DNA from: Irpex lacteus
Lineage: Eukaryota; Basidiomycota; Agaricomycetes; Polyporales; Irpicaceae
Length of the DNA: 64,000 nt
NCBI GenBank assembly: GCA_001986395.2
Contig: MQVO02000006.1
Coordinates: forward strand, 1,612,001 to 1,676,000
Reading direction: 5' to 3'
Shown: piece after piece, positions 22,277 to 33,886 of the stretch
Numbering within the stretch: position 1 is the stretch's first letter
Layout: each line of letters starts with the position of its first letter
Position numbers and translations under genes: made by a program
The notes under the pieces: generated by a model
Databases searched by the model: none
The model's input: only the letters and a program-made list of their open reading frames with translations
What the model was told of the DNA's origin: nothing

Positions 22277-24177
22277 CTACTTAGGTGTGAATCCTAAAGT
22301 GCAGAAGGCTTCCCATGGCTGCCATACCTTACTAACCGGCGAGCCTGAGGGAGCTTCACAAGCTTCGGGTATTCCAAATTTCTCTGACAACAGATCTCTA
22401 TCATACAGTCGAAAGGGAGTTTCCTCGAATACAACCCTTTCAACGTGGCACGAGAACTCCTGCGGGCTCTCTCTCCATTTAACGAAATCTCGGCAGTGCT
22501 TGGATGCTTGGTCACCGAAGAAATATAGTGTCCTCACTTTCAGGTCCCTTTGTTTTCTACTCGCCAAGAATCGAACGATCGCTGGGCCATCCGGGCAGTA
22601 TTGTGTGAAGATGTGCAGCTCGGTCAGTGCAGGGAAACTGTCCACCAGTTGCTCCATCCAGAAAGAGGACTCTCGCAAGAGGGCCAACTTCGTGACATCC
22701 TGCATGTCTTTGACGGCACTGGCGGCACTGGCGGCGGGCGCGACAGATCTCGGAGTACCCATGTCCCATGTCGGAGTATCCAACCACAGTTCCCGCACTT
22801 GAGAAAGACGAATGGATCGTAGGGCCTCTGTGTCAGTCTCGCTTCGTACGATTATACAGAGTGATGTGCCGTCGGTACCTATAAGAAACCCAGCTGTAAT
22901 GAACGATCGTGTAACTGGGTATGCGCCGCGACGATCGAATGGGACGGGCTCATCATCGGTCAGGATAGGCCAGAATACGTTGAACCGTGTGCAGTTAGCG
23001 GGAAGTTCCAACTTCTGGTGAACAGTGGCTATCATCGGAGTGGGCATGTTTACATTTTCGAAGTTGTCCTGTATGAAAAGCCGCTTGAGCTTTGACAGGT
23101 GTACCGGTGGCAGTTTCTCGATATATGCAGAGACATTGCTCCAATCATCCCAGCTATGGACCCGGATTCTTTCTAGAAAAAGTTCCTCCAGGTGCGCATT
23201 GGCTTCTAGTACCGCAAAGAACCCATGGACATCCGCACTCTTCCACTCCTGGTTCACGAGGCTAAGATGTCGTAGCTCGCGCATCGACCAACTTCGCCAG
23301 AAGGTGCGGTGTAATACCGATAATGTACGTAGATGAGGGAAATGGCAGGGGAACTCTCCACGAGCTGGATGTTTGTTCGGCTTATCCTCCATTATCAGCA
23401 GGGTCTCTAGCCGAAGAGCTTTCACCAGGATCGGTTTGAAATACTGTAGATTGATGTGACGAGTCAAACGGAGCTCGTTGATACGATGAGCCTCGTCCAC
23501 GAGACGAGACATATCCTCCTGCGGTATATCATCCTTGTAGCAGGCTGTGTACAACTCGAGCGTGATAGGTAGCATGCCTGAGCGTGATAGCTTGAGAGAT
23601 GCCCACGGCCAAGAAACGGTTCTTTTCCTCATCCTGTAAGAGACTCGGATCATTGTCCATAGCTCTGGTGTGGAGAGTACAACCTGCCGCCAGTAGCGAC
23701 AAACAAGGCTGGCTTGGCTCCATTCGCCTGTACGTGATGTTTCGACGTAACTAGTATCCGGATGAGGGAGACGGGTAGGTGGATCCATGAGATAAAGGAA
23801 GACATGGCCAAGAATCTCCGAAGGAAGACGGTTTATTCGCGTCTGTTCATTGTGCATGTAGTGCTGCCCGTAACTCATAAGATCTCTGAGCGTTGTCGCT
23901 GCACGATGAAGCTGCCAGTAGACAAGTAGAACTCAGTAACTACGTACGGTGTTAAGCAGACATGTAACTTACAGCGCCCGGTGGAAACACCGAAATTGTG
24001 CTAGAAAGAGATGTACAGTTGAGTGATGCTATAAGAAGCTCTGTGAACACGCGAGTTTACTCACCTACTGCGATGCTTCTCTGCCTCAGATGTTAGCCAA
24101 TCGAGGCTATCTTGAACATACTGTACACATTGCTGGAATTTCACCCAGTCAAATTTTCCTTCGAATTCTATGCCCAT
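22277..24177 (-). CDS. F-box protein, copy A of duplicated pair
   Basis: Likely substrate-recognition subunit of an SCF ubiquitin ligase. Three exons: 24177-24065, 24000-23973 (28 nt) and 23911-22277, giving 591 residues. The first two exons (MGIEFEGKFDWVKFQQ..., then STISVFPPGA) are not part of the large ORF but join it in frame and are conserved in copy B, which supports them. The F-box lies near residues 70-120 ('INRLPSEILGHVFLYLMDPP' and 'ASLVCRYWRQVVLSTPELW'). The rest resembles leucine-rich F-box proteins of Agaricomycetes ('LEELFLERIRV', 'LSKLKRLFIQD', 'ALTELHIFTQYCPDG'). No known sugar-binding FBA domain was recognised, so the substrate is unknown. It is head-to-head with ENGase copy A. 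Confidence 0.85.
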
Positions 24178-24547
24178 AATCCCGGGATAGTGTGGTATTG
24201 TGCAGTCAAGGGACTCAAGACTGCAAGTTACGGTCGTCCAGCTTCAAGTTGAAGTTGAACTTGTCCAACTTGTTGAAGGATCGAAGCCGGATCTGCACGG
24301 ATCAGTTGCCGAAGGACGCCCGAGTCCGAGCCACAACCAACTGCTAGAATCACGACTGCATTTTGCGAGAGACCCTTGTCATATTGCGCCCAGTGGTTAG
24401 ACCGGTTAGGTTTGATAAAAACTCACTTAAGTGTTTTCAGATGAGGGAGTCTCTCCCTGTACTCATGTGTACGCATATGTCGTCGGCAAGTCATGGCTAT
24501 AGTTCGGCAGAGGCCGAACTGATTTCCACCATTATTGCCTCAAGAGG

Positions 24548-27010
24548 TACACGCCCAGGCGAATAATATATCGGGCGGATAAAGCCGCCAGACATAACCT
24601 GATGATCAACGGTAGATACACCAGCGGCATGTATCAGTTAAACGGCAAATAAATTATTGTTGTATTCCCAGGATACCTCAGGTACGATGTCTGGGCTCTA
24701 TCAAATTTACATAACAGTAGGTGGTAAGGTGTATATACTGTAATGATCCGGAGTATAACAATGAGATAAAATTTGCGGATGCACTGGTGATATCCTGAGT
24801 GCGATATCCACCGGATATACGCGGCTGAGATGTCCGGGACGTATCGACAGGATATCCTGAGGATATCGACGGCGGCGGCAAGGCTGATTGCACAAGTTCA
24901 CAAACGCGTAAGTTCCTTAGGCGCGTTATGTTCGTCTCTTACCTCCTCCACGTCACTCGCACGATGGCCTCTTGACTGCAATTTGTACATCTCTACTTGC
25001 CGTATTTATCGTCAACACCACTCATGCGTGCCACTTCACCTATCCTAGGGCACGGAGGAATTGCCAACCTGTCACCCGTACCCTACCACCCTACCGCCTC
25101 ATCACGCCTTCTTGCCCTCAGTCCCCAGTGACACGCCCATCTTCCCGCCAATTCCTGCATCATCGCGCAATGCAAGACCGCTACGACAGTGACACGTGAT
25201 GTTTGGCGGCGACTGGACTCGATGCAGACTTTGACGTATCAGTAAGTTGACTGACCTTCTCACACGCCGTGGCATCAACTTAGATAATTGCGTGTATCAC
25301 ATAGGATATCCTTTATAGCATATTCAGTGTAACGCAGCATGCCAGCAACCAGCGCGAGTTCTACATTACCGCGACTGCACACAACCGCCAGCCTGAGCTC
25401 GCCCCGACCCCCATTGCTCGAGTATGGTGAGCAGGCAATAGTCTTTTTTTCTTCATCTAAATTAACGTCTATCGTGTACATAACACATGTAAGATCCGAG
25501 CAGGCAATAGTCCACACACGGTCACTCACCACATATTTCGAGCCCGCCACCCTTCTTTATGTGCACGCGCTCCGCCACTGTCACTTACCACATTGCCGAT
25601 CCCGGGCCCGCCACCCTCCTCTGTGTTCACGCGCTCCGCTGCCGTCACATAGTGCTAGCAGGGCTGCTACATACGACTCTCCATCCCCAGATTCTCCAGT
25701 GCTTAGTTCTACTAGTACACGTGTTATTTATGTTTTACTGATTGAATACGAAGGCTTGTGGTGTCCTCAATGCTCATTGCCTGTCAATAATCGACCTGTG
25801 GTTGTGATAAATAGCCAATGGCTCGTGTACATTACACAGTTATCCGGGGTATGTAGCACAAACGAATACCGAACTGATATCCTACAGGCTGATAGAGCTG
25901 ATGTATACTGAATCTAATGCTACGTCATACAGGTGACATCCTCAGGATAACTCTGTCGGATATCCAGCAGATATCCTACGCGCGGATATCCCTAGGACGA
26001 GCCGCCAAAGATAACCGACTGATATGCCGCCGGTATTCCGGCGTTATTCCCAGAGCGATTATTACTCCATGTTATTAACCATGTCCCCCCAAGCTTCAAT
26101 TTTTTTCTTACCGTTGCTCAATCGCTTTACTTTTACTTACGACGCCATGTCAGGGCGTCCCATTTCTTTCTTATCTTTACTTACCTCGCTTACTTACTGC
26201 TTACTTATTTGACTCGATAGTCGTACCCTCCCCTCTCTCGCACGATCTCTGCTTTCCCTGGCTATTTATCTTTCAGCGTGTACCCCATGACATCATTTAT
26301 TTTAACCCTGTGTCCCTTCCATCGCTCTCCGGTGGAGACTTCGCGAACCAGTCTTTTGTTCTGCTGCGGTATTATCGTATAGCCTCGCCAATAATAGATC
26401 GATTTTACATACAAGAGTGGGGTGCGAGGGTGCAAGGATCAACGACTGCAACAGGAAAGCGGATCACGGTACACTCTGAGATTTGAGTTCAGTAAGAGCG
26501 GAGGCCGATACTTACGGTAATACCGCAGCAGAACAAAAGACTGGTTCGCGAAGTCTCCACTGGGAAACGATAGAAGGGAACAGGGTACAAACAAATGACA
26601 CCATAGGGTACACACCGAAAGATAAATAGGCAGAGATCCTGCGGGGGAGGGGAATGCACGCGTGCACGACTATCGAGTGACATTAGTAAGCAGTAAGTAA
26701 GCTAGGTAAGTAAAGATAAGAAAGGAACGGACGTCGTAAGTAAACAATGATCATTCCGTTGAGCAACGGTAAGAAAAAAATTGACGCTTGGGGGCATGGT
26801 TAATAACACGGGGTAAATTCTCGGCCTTCGCTACTAAAGTACTAAAGACTCAATAGTATTCAATACTGAACTCAGATTTCGGATGGTACGTATATGGTCC
26901 ACTTTCCTCTTGCAGTCGCTGATCCTTGCATCCTCGCTTCCCTGGACCACCCGAAGCGGAGCGAGGGCCACTCTTGTATCCGCTACGTATCTAATTCGCC
27001 TGTGCGTGTA
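24548..27010. mobile_element. 2.46-kb non-autonomous terminal-inverted-repeat DNA transposon
   Basis: Comparison with copy B of the duplication shows homology up to 24547 (CCTCAAGAGG) and again from 27011 (AGTTGGATGTTG); copy B has these two flanks essentially joined. The inserted segment has inverted ends: the left reads TACACGCCCAGGCGAAT and the right end, reverse complemented, reads TACACGCACAGGCGAAT, with about 34 bp of similar sequence. Both ends are followed by GCGGATA. Inside are many GGATATCC/GATATCC motifs (24790-24870 and 25935-25995), a roughly 63-bp tandem duplication near 25540-25650, and a nested fold-back element. No transposase was recognised, and the superfamily and target duplication are unclear. 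Confidence 0.82.
26071..26807. mobile_element. Nested fold-back element with about 300-bp inverted arms
   Basis: The arm 26071-26377 and the arm 26515-26807 are inverted copies of each other, starting GTTATTAACCATG and ending with the CTGCTGCGGTATTAT region, separated by a loop of about 137 bp. The two arms differ by scattered substitutions and small indels. There is no ORF of note. It sits inside the larger transposon and would form a roughly 300-bp hairpin if transcribed. Confidence 0.8.
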
Positions 27011-27088
27011 AGTTGGATGTTGACTGATGCCGCCACCATACCAGAGCTATCGTGGTCACCGCTAAGGATTGAAGTGGGACATTCAGCC

Positions 27089-29701
27089 ATGCCCCTCCGA
27101 GGTGAAAACCATGGCTCCGCGGTAAGCAATGAGGCACCTTTCTTCACATCTCTGGCCGCACTCGATGATTGGGCAGCTACAGCGAATTTTGCGAGACCGT
27201 TATCTGGTGTTCTGCCGTACATACCACGCTCAAACTTTCATGGAGACGACAAGACGAATAGGGTGGGGAAGCTACTGGTAGGCCGTTGATTACTCACACA
27301 AACGACATGTATCAACTATAACGGCCGATGCTACAGGTATGCCATGACTACAAGGTTAGTACTTAATCTACTCGCCCGTCAACTGAAGGATCTAACTGTA
27401 GCACCCTCACTGATAGGGTGGATACACAGAGAAACCTGCGGGACTAGCGGATACCTTCAACTTCTGGTCTCTCTGTGACACATTCATCTAGTCAGTCGTT
27501 CCAAACTGCTGGATATGAGCTACAGCCTAGAACCTTGAGCAGCTTCGCACATCATCGAGTCACGATCCCACCTTCTGGGTGGATCACTGCTGCACATCGC
27601 CAGGGTGTTAAGATGCTGGGTACTCTGTAAGCTAGGCAGCAGTAATACTGGAAACCAAAGAAGCTGATCTGCTTGAAGGATCTTTGAGCATCAGGAAAGC
27701 GAGTCGGACGTGCTTCGCCTGCTGGTTGGTCGTCTCCCACAAGGAAGGACGAACGGCCCCGCTCGCCCATCTACTAACTCGTCATTACCGGTCTTACGTC
27801 ACTACGCTCGACTACTGGCTGATCTGGCCTACCAGCGCGGTTTCGATGGCTATCTGATCAACATCGAGACACCACTGAGAGGTGGCGTTGAGCAGTCTAG
27901 GACGCTGTCAACGTGGATAGCTTTGCTAGAGAGCGAGCTGAAGGCACGTCTGGGGAGTCATGCCCAGGCTATCTGGTAAGCTGGCTGTACCTATAAACTG
28001 TTATGATCATCGGACTCACACGCCTATCTAGGTATGATAGTGTGATCATAGACGGTCAGCTCAGATGGCAAGATAGACTGAACAGCTATAATCTCCCCTT
28101 CTTTCTGCCTTCGACAGGATTCTTCACGAACTACACGGTTAGTACGGTTGAGCTATTATGGGCTTCTTTGACTTATATGTCTGCAGTGGCCACCGCACTA
28201 TCCATCCATCACTGCGCAATACTTCACATCTCTGCCACCAAACTCTAAGCGAATCAACGACATATTTGTCGGGATTGATGTCTGGGGCCGAGGACAGCAC
28301 GGCGGGGGAGGATTAGGCTGCTACAAAGCTCTATCACATATCGACCCAAAGTCTCTTGGGCTCAGCGTGGCTCTGTTCGGCCACGGCTGGACCTGGGAAA
28401 GCCAACAGGATGAACCGGGCTGGGATTGGGAGACCTGGTGGGCCTACGAACGCCTCTTCTGGGTCGGGCCAGCCAACGTTTCTGCCATTCCTGCCCTCCC
28501 AGACGTACCCGATCAGCGTGGACAACTGTGCCTTCACGGTCCCTACCAGCCCATATCCGACTTTTTCCAGCAATCCCCTCCACCTAACCCTGCCGACCTG
28601 CCCTTCTTCACCAGCTTTTCTCCTGGTATTGGCCGCGCGTGGTTCGTGAACGGCGTTAAGGTTTGGGAAGTAGAGTTCGGGAGCCCGGGCTGGACGGACC
28701 TCGATAAGACTACCTCATTGGGAGACCTCGTCTGGCCCAAACCTTGTATAACATGGCACGAGATGGAACGCACCGATGCACTGCCGGAGGCATCGTCGAC
28801 CCTTATCATGGAGGATGCGTGGCTGGGCGGAAGCTCGTTGAAGCTGACTCTGGACGTTGCCGGCTCGGAGAATGAGGATGCATTCTTTCGTTGCTTGTGG
28901 CTTCCAGTGCAATCGCTTGTGGCCACCGTGGGCAAAGCCTACACGGCGACTGTCGTATTTAAGACAGATGCCGTCGGGGACCAGACTTCTGAACTCGATG
29001 TGGGGCTATCTGTTAAGAGTGCCCATCCGGCTGGAGACGCTACGACGGAGATCACTGAAATTACCTCTGAATTTGGCGTCGACGACACTAATTTGGAGTG
29101 GCAAAGGTTGGATATCCAGTTCATCGTTCTGGCGGGTAATCCAACGGAGGTCAAGATTGAGGTCGGTCTAATCCTTGGGCTTATCATAGCCGACCCAAGA
29201 GAGACCGCGAAGCTCTCCGTTACACTAGGCTCACTCGCAGTATATCCTTCACTCCTACCTTCGTATGTGGAACCTGCTCCCAAACTCATATGGGCGGACT
29301 TCGTGGCAGATAGCGGAAGCATTCCGTTCACAGGTACCATTACGTGGGAGATAGGCGGGCAGCACCTTCCTCTCGGGAACGTCACCGCCCCCTCTCCAGA
29401 AGATCCATCCCCGCTTTGGCCAACTAGCTATGTAGCGCGGTCACCATTTCTTTATTTCAACGTCTATGTCAACGTCAGAAACGATTCTGGAGAAGGCGAT
29501 GCTGTTCTGCCTGAGAACGCCAGCTTCATAGGGACGACGGGCTTTGATGGTCGGCCGAATCGCCTCTATGCGGATCCAGCGAGCCTGCCGGCTTCAATGA
29601 AGGACGCGAAGTCGCTGCGGTTTTATGTCCAAGGCGTGACGGAGCGCGGTTTGGTGCTGCCCTGGGAGGACTGTGTATTCGTTGATGTGGATCGCTCTTA
29701 G
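27089..29701 (+). CDS. Cytosolic endo-beta-N-acetylglucosaminidase (GH85 ENGase), copy A
   Basis: Cleaves the chitobiose core of N-glycans, leaving one GlcNAc on the protein (EC 3.2.1.96), mainly on free glycans and misfolded glycoproteins in the cytosol. Seven exons read in frame: 27089-27277, 27337-27354 (18 nt, VCHDYK), 27417-27490, 27543-27626, 27679-27975, 28032-28137 and 28187-29701, giving 760 residues. Family landmarks are VCHDYKGGY, 'YFAHHRVTIPPSGWI', 'GVKMLGTLIFEH', the catalytic Asn-x-Glu in YLINIET, 'VGIDVWGRG' and 'ALFGHGWTWE'. There is no signal peptide, as in cytosolic ENGases. Against copy B it carries Tyr to Asp in 'GLADTF', a position aromatic in the family. Its promoter is displaced by the transposon. 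Confidence 0.92.
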
Positions 29702-30130
29702 GATATCCTTCGATAACCACAGGAAAGTATAGCTTACTACCAACGAAGGAGTATTTACGCTGTCAAGACAGGGGCGACCGTGACCGGCGTTAAATCTCAG
29801 AGGAAGAGAGAAAGAAAGATGTCAAGATAGGGATGACCTTAGTCGTGGTTAACGATGTAGAAGATGCTACGCCTCGTCAGCACAATCACCAGTGTCCACC
29901 AAATTTCCTTCTCTATGTACATGTACTTACGCGTGTGTTGTTGTGGGCGAGTGATAGGCATACTACTTACTTCAATACTGGCACTCACCGAACATCCGAG
30001 TCACTCCCCCGAGTCACTCCCTCAAACTTGAACCTCAAGCGCTCCCCCTGTGCACGAAAAACCTGAGCTCGAACCACCACTGCCGTCCATCATCGGGCTC
30101 CTCCAACTCATTGCTACTAAGTTACCAGTC
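29702..30130. other. Intergenic region after ENGase copy A; right end of duplication
   Basis: Homology with the region downstream of ENGase copy B stops near 29745 (AGCTTACTACC versus AGCTTCCTACC), which marks the duplication breakpoint. A direct repeat CCGAGTCACTCCC occurs twice near 29996-30021. Otherwise nothing is seen. Confidence 0.5.
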
Positions 30131-31456
30131 ATGGCTTACGTCCTGTCGCGGAAAGCGCAACCGCTACCGCAGCCTAGTACAGCTCCGGATTTCATCCCAC
30201 ATATCTCCAAAGAGAATCGAAACAGGGTCTTAGCCGCCTACACGCTCTGTTACAACGCAGAGCAAGAGCTGCTACAGCAAAACCAGCAAAGCCATGACCT
30301 CATAAACATCCGGATCCTCGGGTGCATGTTCATTTACAATACTGATGAGCCGATGGTACTCGCCTTGGTCGACGCCATCAACGCTTGTAATGGAGCCTAT
30401 GCTGAGCTGGGCAAGTTCTTCATGGACTACTGGATCAGGCCTTGTACGTACACCCCCTCTAGTATCGTCTCATAGTGCTCAGCTTTCTTTCTTGGCAGTT
30501 GCAATCAGAGGTCCTACACCGTGTGAGACGCACCCTGAGGGGCCAGAATTTGAGGCTAGCACTGGTGTGGCGCAAACACCAGGGACGGCCCATGCAAGCG
30601 CGAGATTGAAGGTACAGGCAGCCTTCCTCTGTACCGGCTGTTCCACAGTGTGCTAATATGCATATGATTCTCAGGCACTTGAACGGGACGGACAACGTTG
30701 TCTCGTTACTGGTTTATGGGAGTGGACATGGGTTGAAACTCTCGATGAACATGAAGCTCCGAAGGGCGGCCGGGTGTTCACCGAGTGCGCACATATATTC
30801 AGTCAATCCACCAACTTCCACCTCGATGATGAGAAGAAAAAGGTACGGTTGTGCCGTTATATTGATGTCTCAATCTCAGGCTGATAGTTTTCATTATTGA
30901 AGATGTATTCCGGCACGGCATGGGCGGTACTATCGTGCTTTGGGTACCCAGAGATTTTTGACGAGCTGAACGGAGACGGAATCCATCGCCTCGAGAATCT
31001 TTTGACATTACAAGCGGACTGCCATACAGCCTTCGACCAATTGAAGCTATGGTTTGACCCGATAGTAAGTGTTGGCCATCTACATGAAGGATCGGATACT
31101 CACCGAGATCTTCATCGCAGGATGAGCCCGAGTTTGGCGCGGCAAGCTATAGGGTCGGTACCACCTCTGTCGGCGGTATCATGACCCCTCTTCCCGCCAC
31201 ACTCACATTCATCGACCATACGCCCCCCGGCCTGGGCCTGCCTCGGAACCCGCTGCCCTCGAGAGTATACCTGAAACTCCACGCTGCATGCTGCAAAGTG
31301 GCCAGGCTGTCCGGTGCAGCTGAATATCTGGACCGAGTGAGACGCGACGAGGAGGAGATTGCGGTGTTGGCTTCTGATGGTAGTTCGGTCGATCTTGTCA
31401 TGCATGCGATGCATAAAGCGGCCCTTGGCCAGTCGACGGCGATTGCGGTTTCATGA
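30131..31456 (+). CDS. HNH-endonuclease-domain protein, fungal family
   Basis: Resembles the abundant basidiomycete proteins with a C-terminal HNH_2-type domain, whose function is unknown. The start is ATG at 30131 (MAYVLSRKAQPLP); an in-frame ATG at 30050 would add 27 residues. Exon 1 ends near 30446 and joins as IRPFAIRG; a second intron lies between RLK and ALERDGQRC; a third precedes MYSGTAWAVLSCFGY; a fourth precedes DEPEFGAASYR. The HNH region has 'ALERDGQRCLVTG', 'TECAHIFSQSTN', 'GIHRLENLLTLQ' and 'CHTAFDQLKLWF', with His, Asn and His present. The TGA is at 31454. The nuclease activity of this family is not established. It lies just inside the 18-kb spacer of the inverted duplication. 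Confidence 0.8.
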
Positions 31457-31696
31457 ACGTACGTGGAGTTTGCATGCCTTCGAGCTCGAGCTCGAGTCAT
31501 CATCTGTAGACTTAGTAGATTCTGTTCTTGCAAGCATCCTTCTTGTCGCCTCTCACCATCGCCATGGACTCTTTGTCACCGCACGTTTTGTAGCGCATTG
31601 TGTCACAATAAGATATTGTAAAAGTAGATTGTAATAGCAGTAGACTGTACTCGCAGATTATTGTAGCACATCGGAATCGCACTCTGTAGTATACGT

Positions 31697-31798
31697 AGCA
31701 CATCGCAACAGCACATCGCAACAGCACATCGCAATAGCACATCGTAACAGCACATCGTAACACCACACCGTAACAGCAAATGTAACAGCAAATGTAAC
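31697..31798. repeat. 13-bp minisatellite, eight units
   Basis: Units of the form AGCACATCGCAAC run head to tail: two perfect copies from 31697, then variants ending CAAT or GTAAC, one ACCACACCGTAAC, and two 12-bp AGCAAATGTAAC units. This creates long spurious Cys/Tyr/Ala-rich ORFs on the minus strand. Confidence 0.9.
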
Positions 31799-32082
31799 AC
31801 ACGTCAAAACCGACAAACCCACCCCATGGCCAGCCTCCACCGCTCACGTACACACTGGCAGTATATCAGAAACTTGAAAGTACCAGAAGAGGTCACGTCG
31901 AATAAAGGCCTACGCTTCCGTCGTACAACGCAGCCCCTCCTCGCCCTATCAATACCGATTGCACCATCAAGATCCCCCTCAGTCCACTAATCACATACGC
32001 ATACTATGCTAAGCTATCCAGTCAACACTGCACTCTATAAGTAGCCCACTGGCATAGTAGAACCAGTGTGTTCCATCTAGTA

Positions 32083-33886
32083 TCACCAGTCCGAGAACCC
32101 AACGATCTTCCCGTCCCATTGCCACCAGATCATCTCGTCTTCTTCTTTCTCTTTCTCTTTCTCCTCACCGTTCTCTTTCTCCCCACCGTTCTCCTTGTCC
32201 CCGCCGTCCTGCTCCTTGTCCTTCGCCAACTTCTCCCGCGAAGGCCTACCTTCCTCCTCCAAAGACTCGTCGGAGGAGGAAGAGGACGAGGAAGCCCGAT
32301 CACGACAGCTAACCCACACGCCCTCCACCTTCCCGCCCACCCGCGCGCTCCATTTCTGCTTTTGTTTCTGCTTCCCAGTAGCAGGGTCGGACGTGATAGA
32401 AGGATCGGACGTAGCATCTCGAATGAACGCCTCCAACGCACCCTCAAGAGACCTGCAGAGGTTCAGCCGCGGTACCCAAGCCGGATGGACGAACCGCCTC
32501 GGCGCGCGGAGGAGGATGTGTGTTTGTGTCGGTGCTACAATCCATCGTATCCCCCCATTCAATCACACCACCATCGCATCCCATCCATTCCACCCATCGC
32601 ATCACATCCCACCACATCACATCGCATCCCACCGTAACCAATCACATCCAATTAAATCCCGTCAGCCCATACAAAAAAAGATAAGTAGTAAGGACGTACC
32701 AATTTCACAGCTCATACCGCCAGCACTATCTTCAGCGCAGAAAGTAGCGAGCGTGCGAGAGAGGAGGCGGTCGGCTGTTTGGAGTTGGTGGCGGTCCGCT
32801 GTTTGGAGGCGGTCGGCTGTGTGCGTTTGGAGGGATTTGAGGGGTGAGGGCGAGGGTTTTTGGTTTTGATTCAGGGTGGGTTTGGAGGCAGAGAGGGGTT
32901 TGGAAGCAAGGAATGGATTGGGAAGGGAGGAGGAGGAGGAAGAGGAGGGTGGAGGACGAGGATCAGAGTATATGGTAAAAAGTGAGTGTGAGTGTGAGGG
33001 TAAGGGTTTCGTGGTCCGGGGTAGTGATAGAGGCGTGGTCGGTCTGGAGGGGGCAGGCGAGGGTGAGGGGGACGGGGAGGGTGGAGGAGCTTCTTCTTGT
33101 TCTCTTTCTAAATCTCTCCCGTCCTCGCTAGTAGAGTCGTCGAGTGTAGAACCCTCGGAGACCGTCGATTCATCTTCCTCTTCTGAGCTGTCACTCGCAG
33201 CAGCTTGTTGTTGTTGTTCAGACACAGATTCCGATACTTGCGCGATATCATCTCTGAGCTTCACCTCCAGCCCGTCGAACACCAACGCGACCTTTGCCTT
33301 GGCGGCTCCTACGCTCGGACCTACGACGAATATCATATGTGCCTTCTCCTTCTCCTTCTCCCTCGCTGTAACGGGTTGATCACCTTTCCCTGCTGCTACT
33401 CCTGCTCCCAACCCTGAGATCCTTCGCTGGGCAAAGGCAGAGGATAGAGCGAGAAAGGTAGTCTCGAGGTGCGAGGAGAGCGTGTCGATAGCGGCCATGA
33501 GCTCGATGCGCTTCTTTGCGGCTTTGGAGCTAGAGGTAGATTTCATGGTGCCCATGCGTGACATTTGTACCACCGGGCTTTACATTTCCATTTACATTTC
33601 AATTAAAGTTGGTCAGTCAGATGAGCGGCGTGTGTGAGAAGAGGGCTTACAAAGGGATTTGACTCTTGAGGAAGAGGACGTGCCCGAGGAGGGAGGTGGC
33701 GAGGCGTGCGGCCATGGCGTTTGATATGTGGTCTGCGTCCAGTTGTATGTGGGGGACGTTGTAGGTTATGAATGGTTGTGGTAAGTCGACGAGGGGTTTT
33801 GGAGGGACTGATTCTGAGGTGTTGAGCACGGTGCTGCGAGAGGGCTGCAGCGGTTCTGGAGGAGGCGTCGAGGGCTTTACAAGCAT
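32083..33886 (-). CDS. Probable MAD2-binding protein, p31comet-like
   Basis: Three exons (33886-33651, 33577-32700, 32534-32083) join in frame to 521 residues. The first join gives 'LFLKSQIPFPVVQMSRM', which resembles the conserved (Q)(I/L)P(F/L)P segment after the first helix of p31comet (MAD2L1BP), the HORMA-fold antagonist that releases Mad2 to silence the spindle checkpoint. Further conserved-looking blocks are 'KAAKKRIELMAAIDTLSSHL', 'IFVVGPSVGAAKAKVALVFDG' and 'THILLRAPRRFVHPAWVPR'. The middle (about 33240-32870) is a low-complexity Ser/Pro/Glu insertion, and the tail has KENGGEKENGEEKEKEK repeats. The gene model is solid. The family call rests on remembered motif resemblance and is moderate. 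Confidence 0.6.

Noticed and set aside
25339..25911. 190-codon ORF inside the transposon, considered as a transposase
   Set aside because: No catalytic motif, low-complexity His/Ser/Arg content, and it spans an internal tandem duplication.
31512..31853. Minus-strand Cys/Tyr/Ala-rich ORFs
   Set aside because: They are translations of the 13-bp minisatellite.
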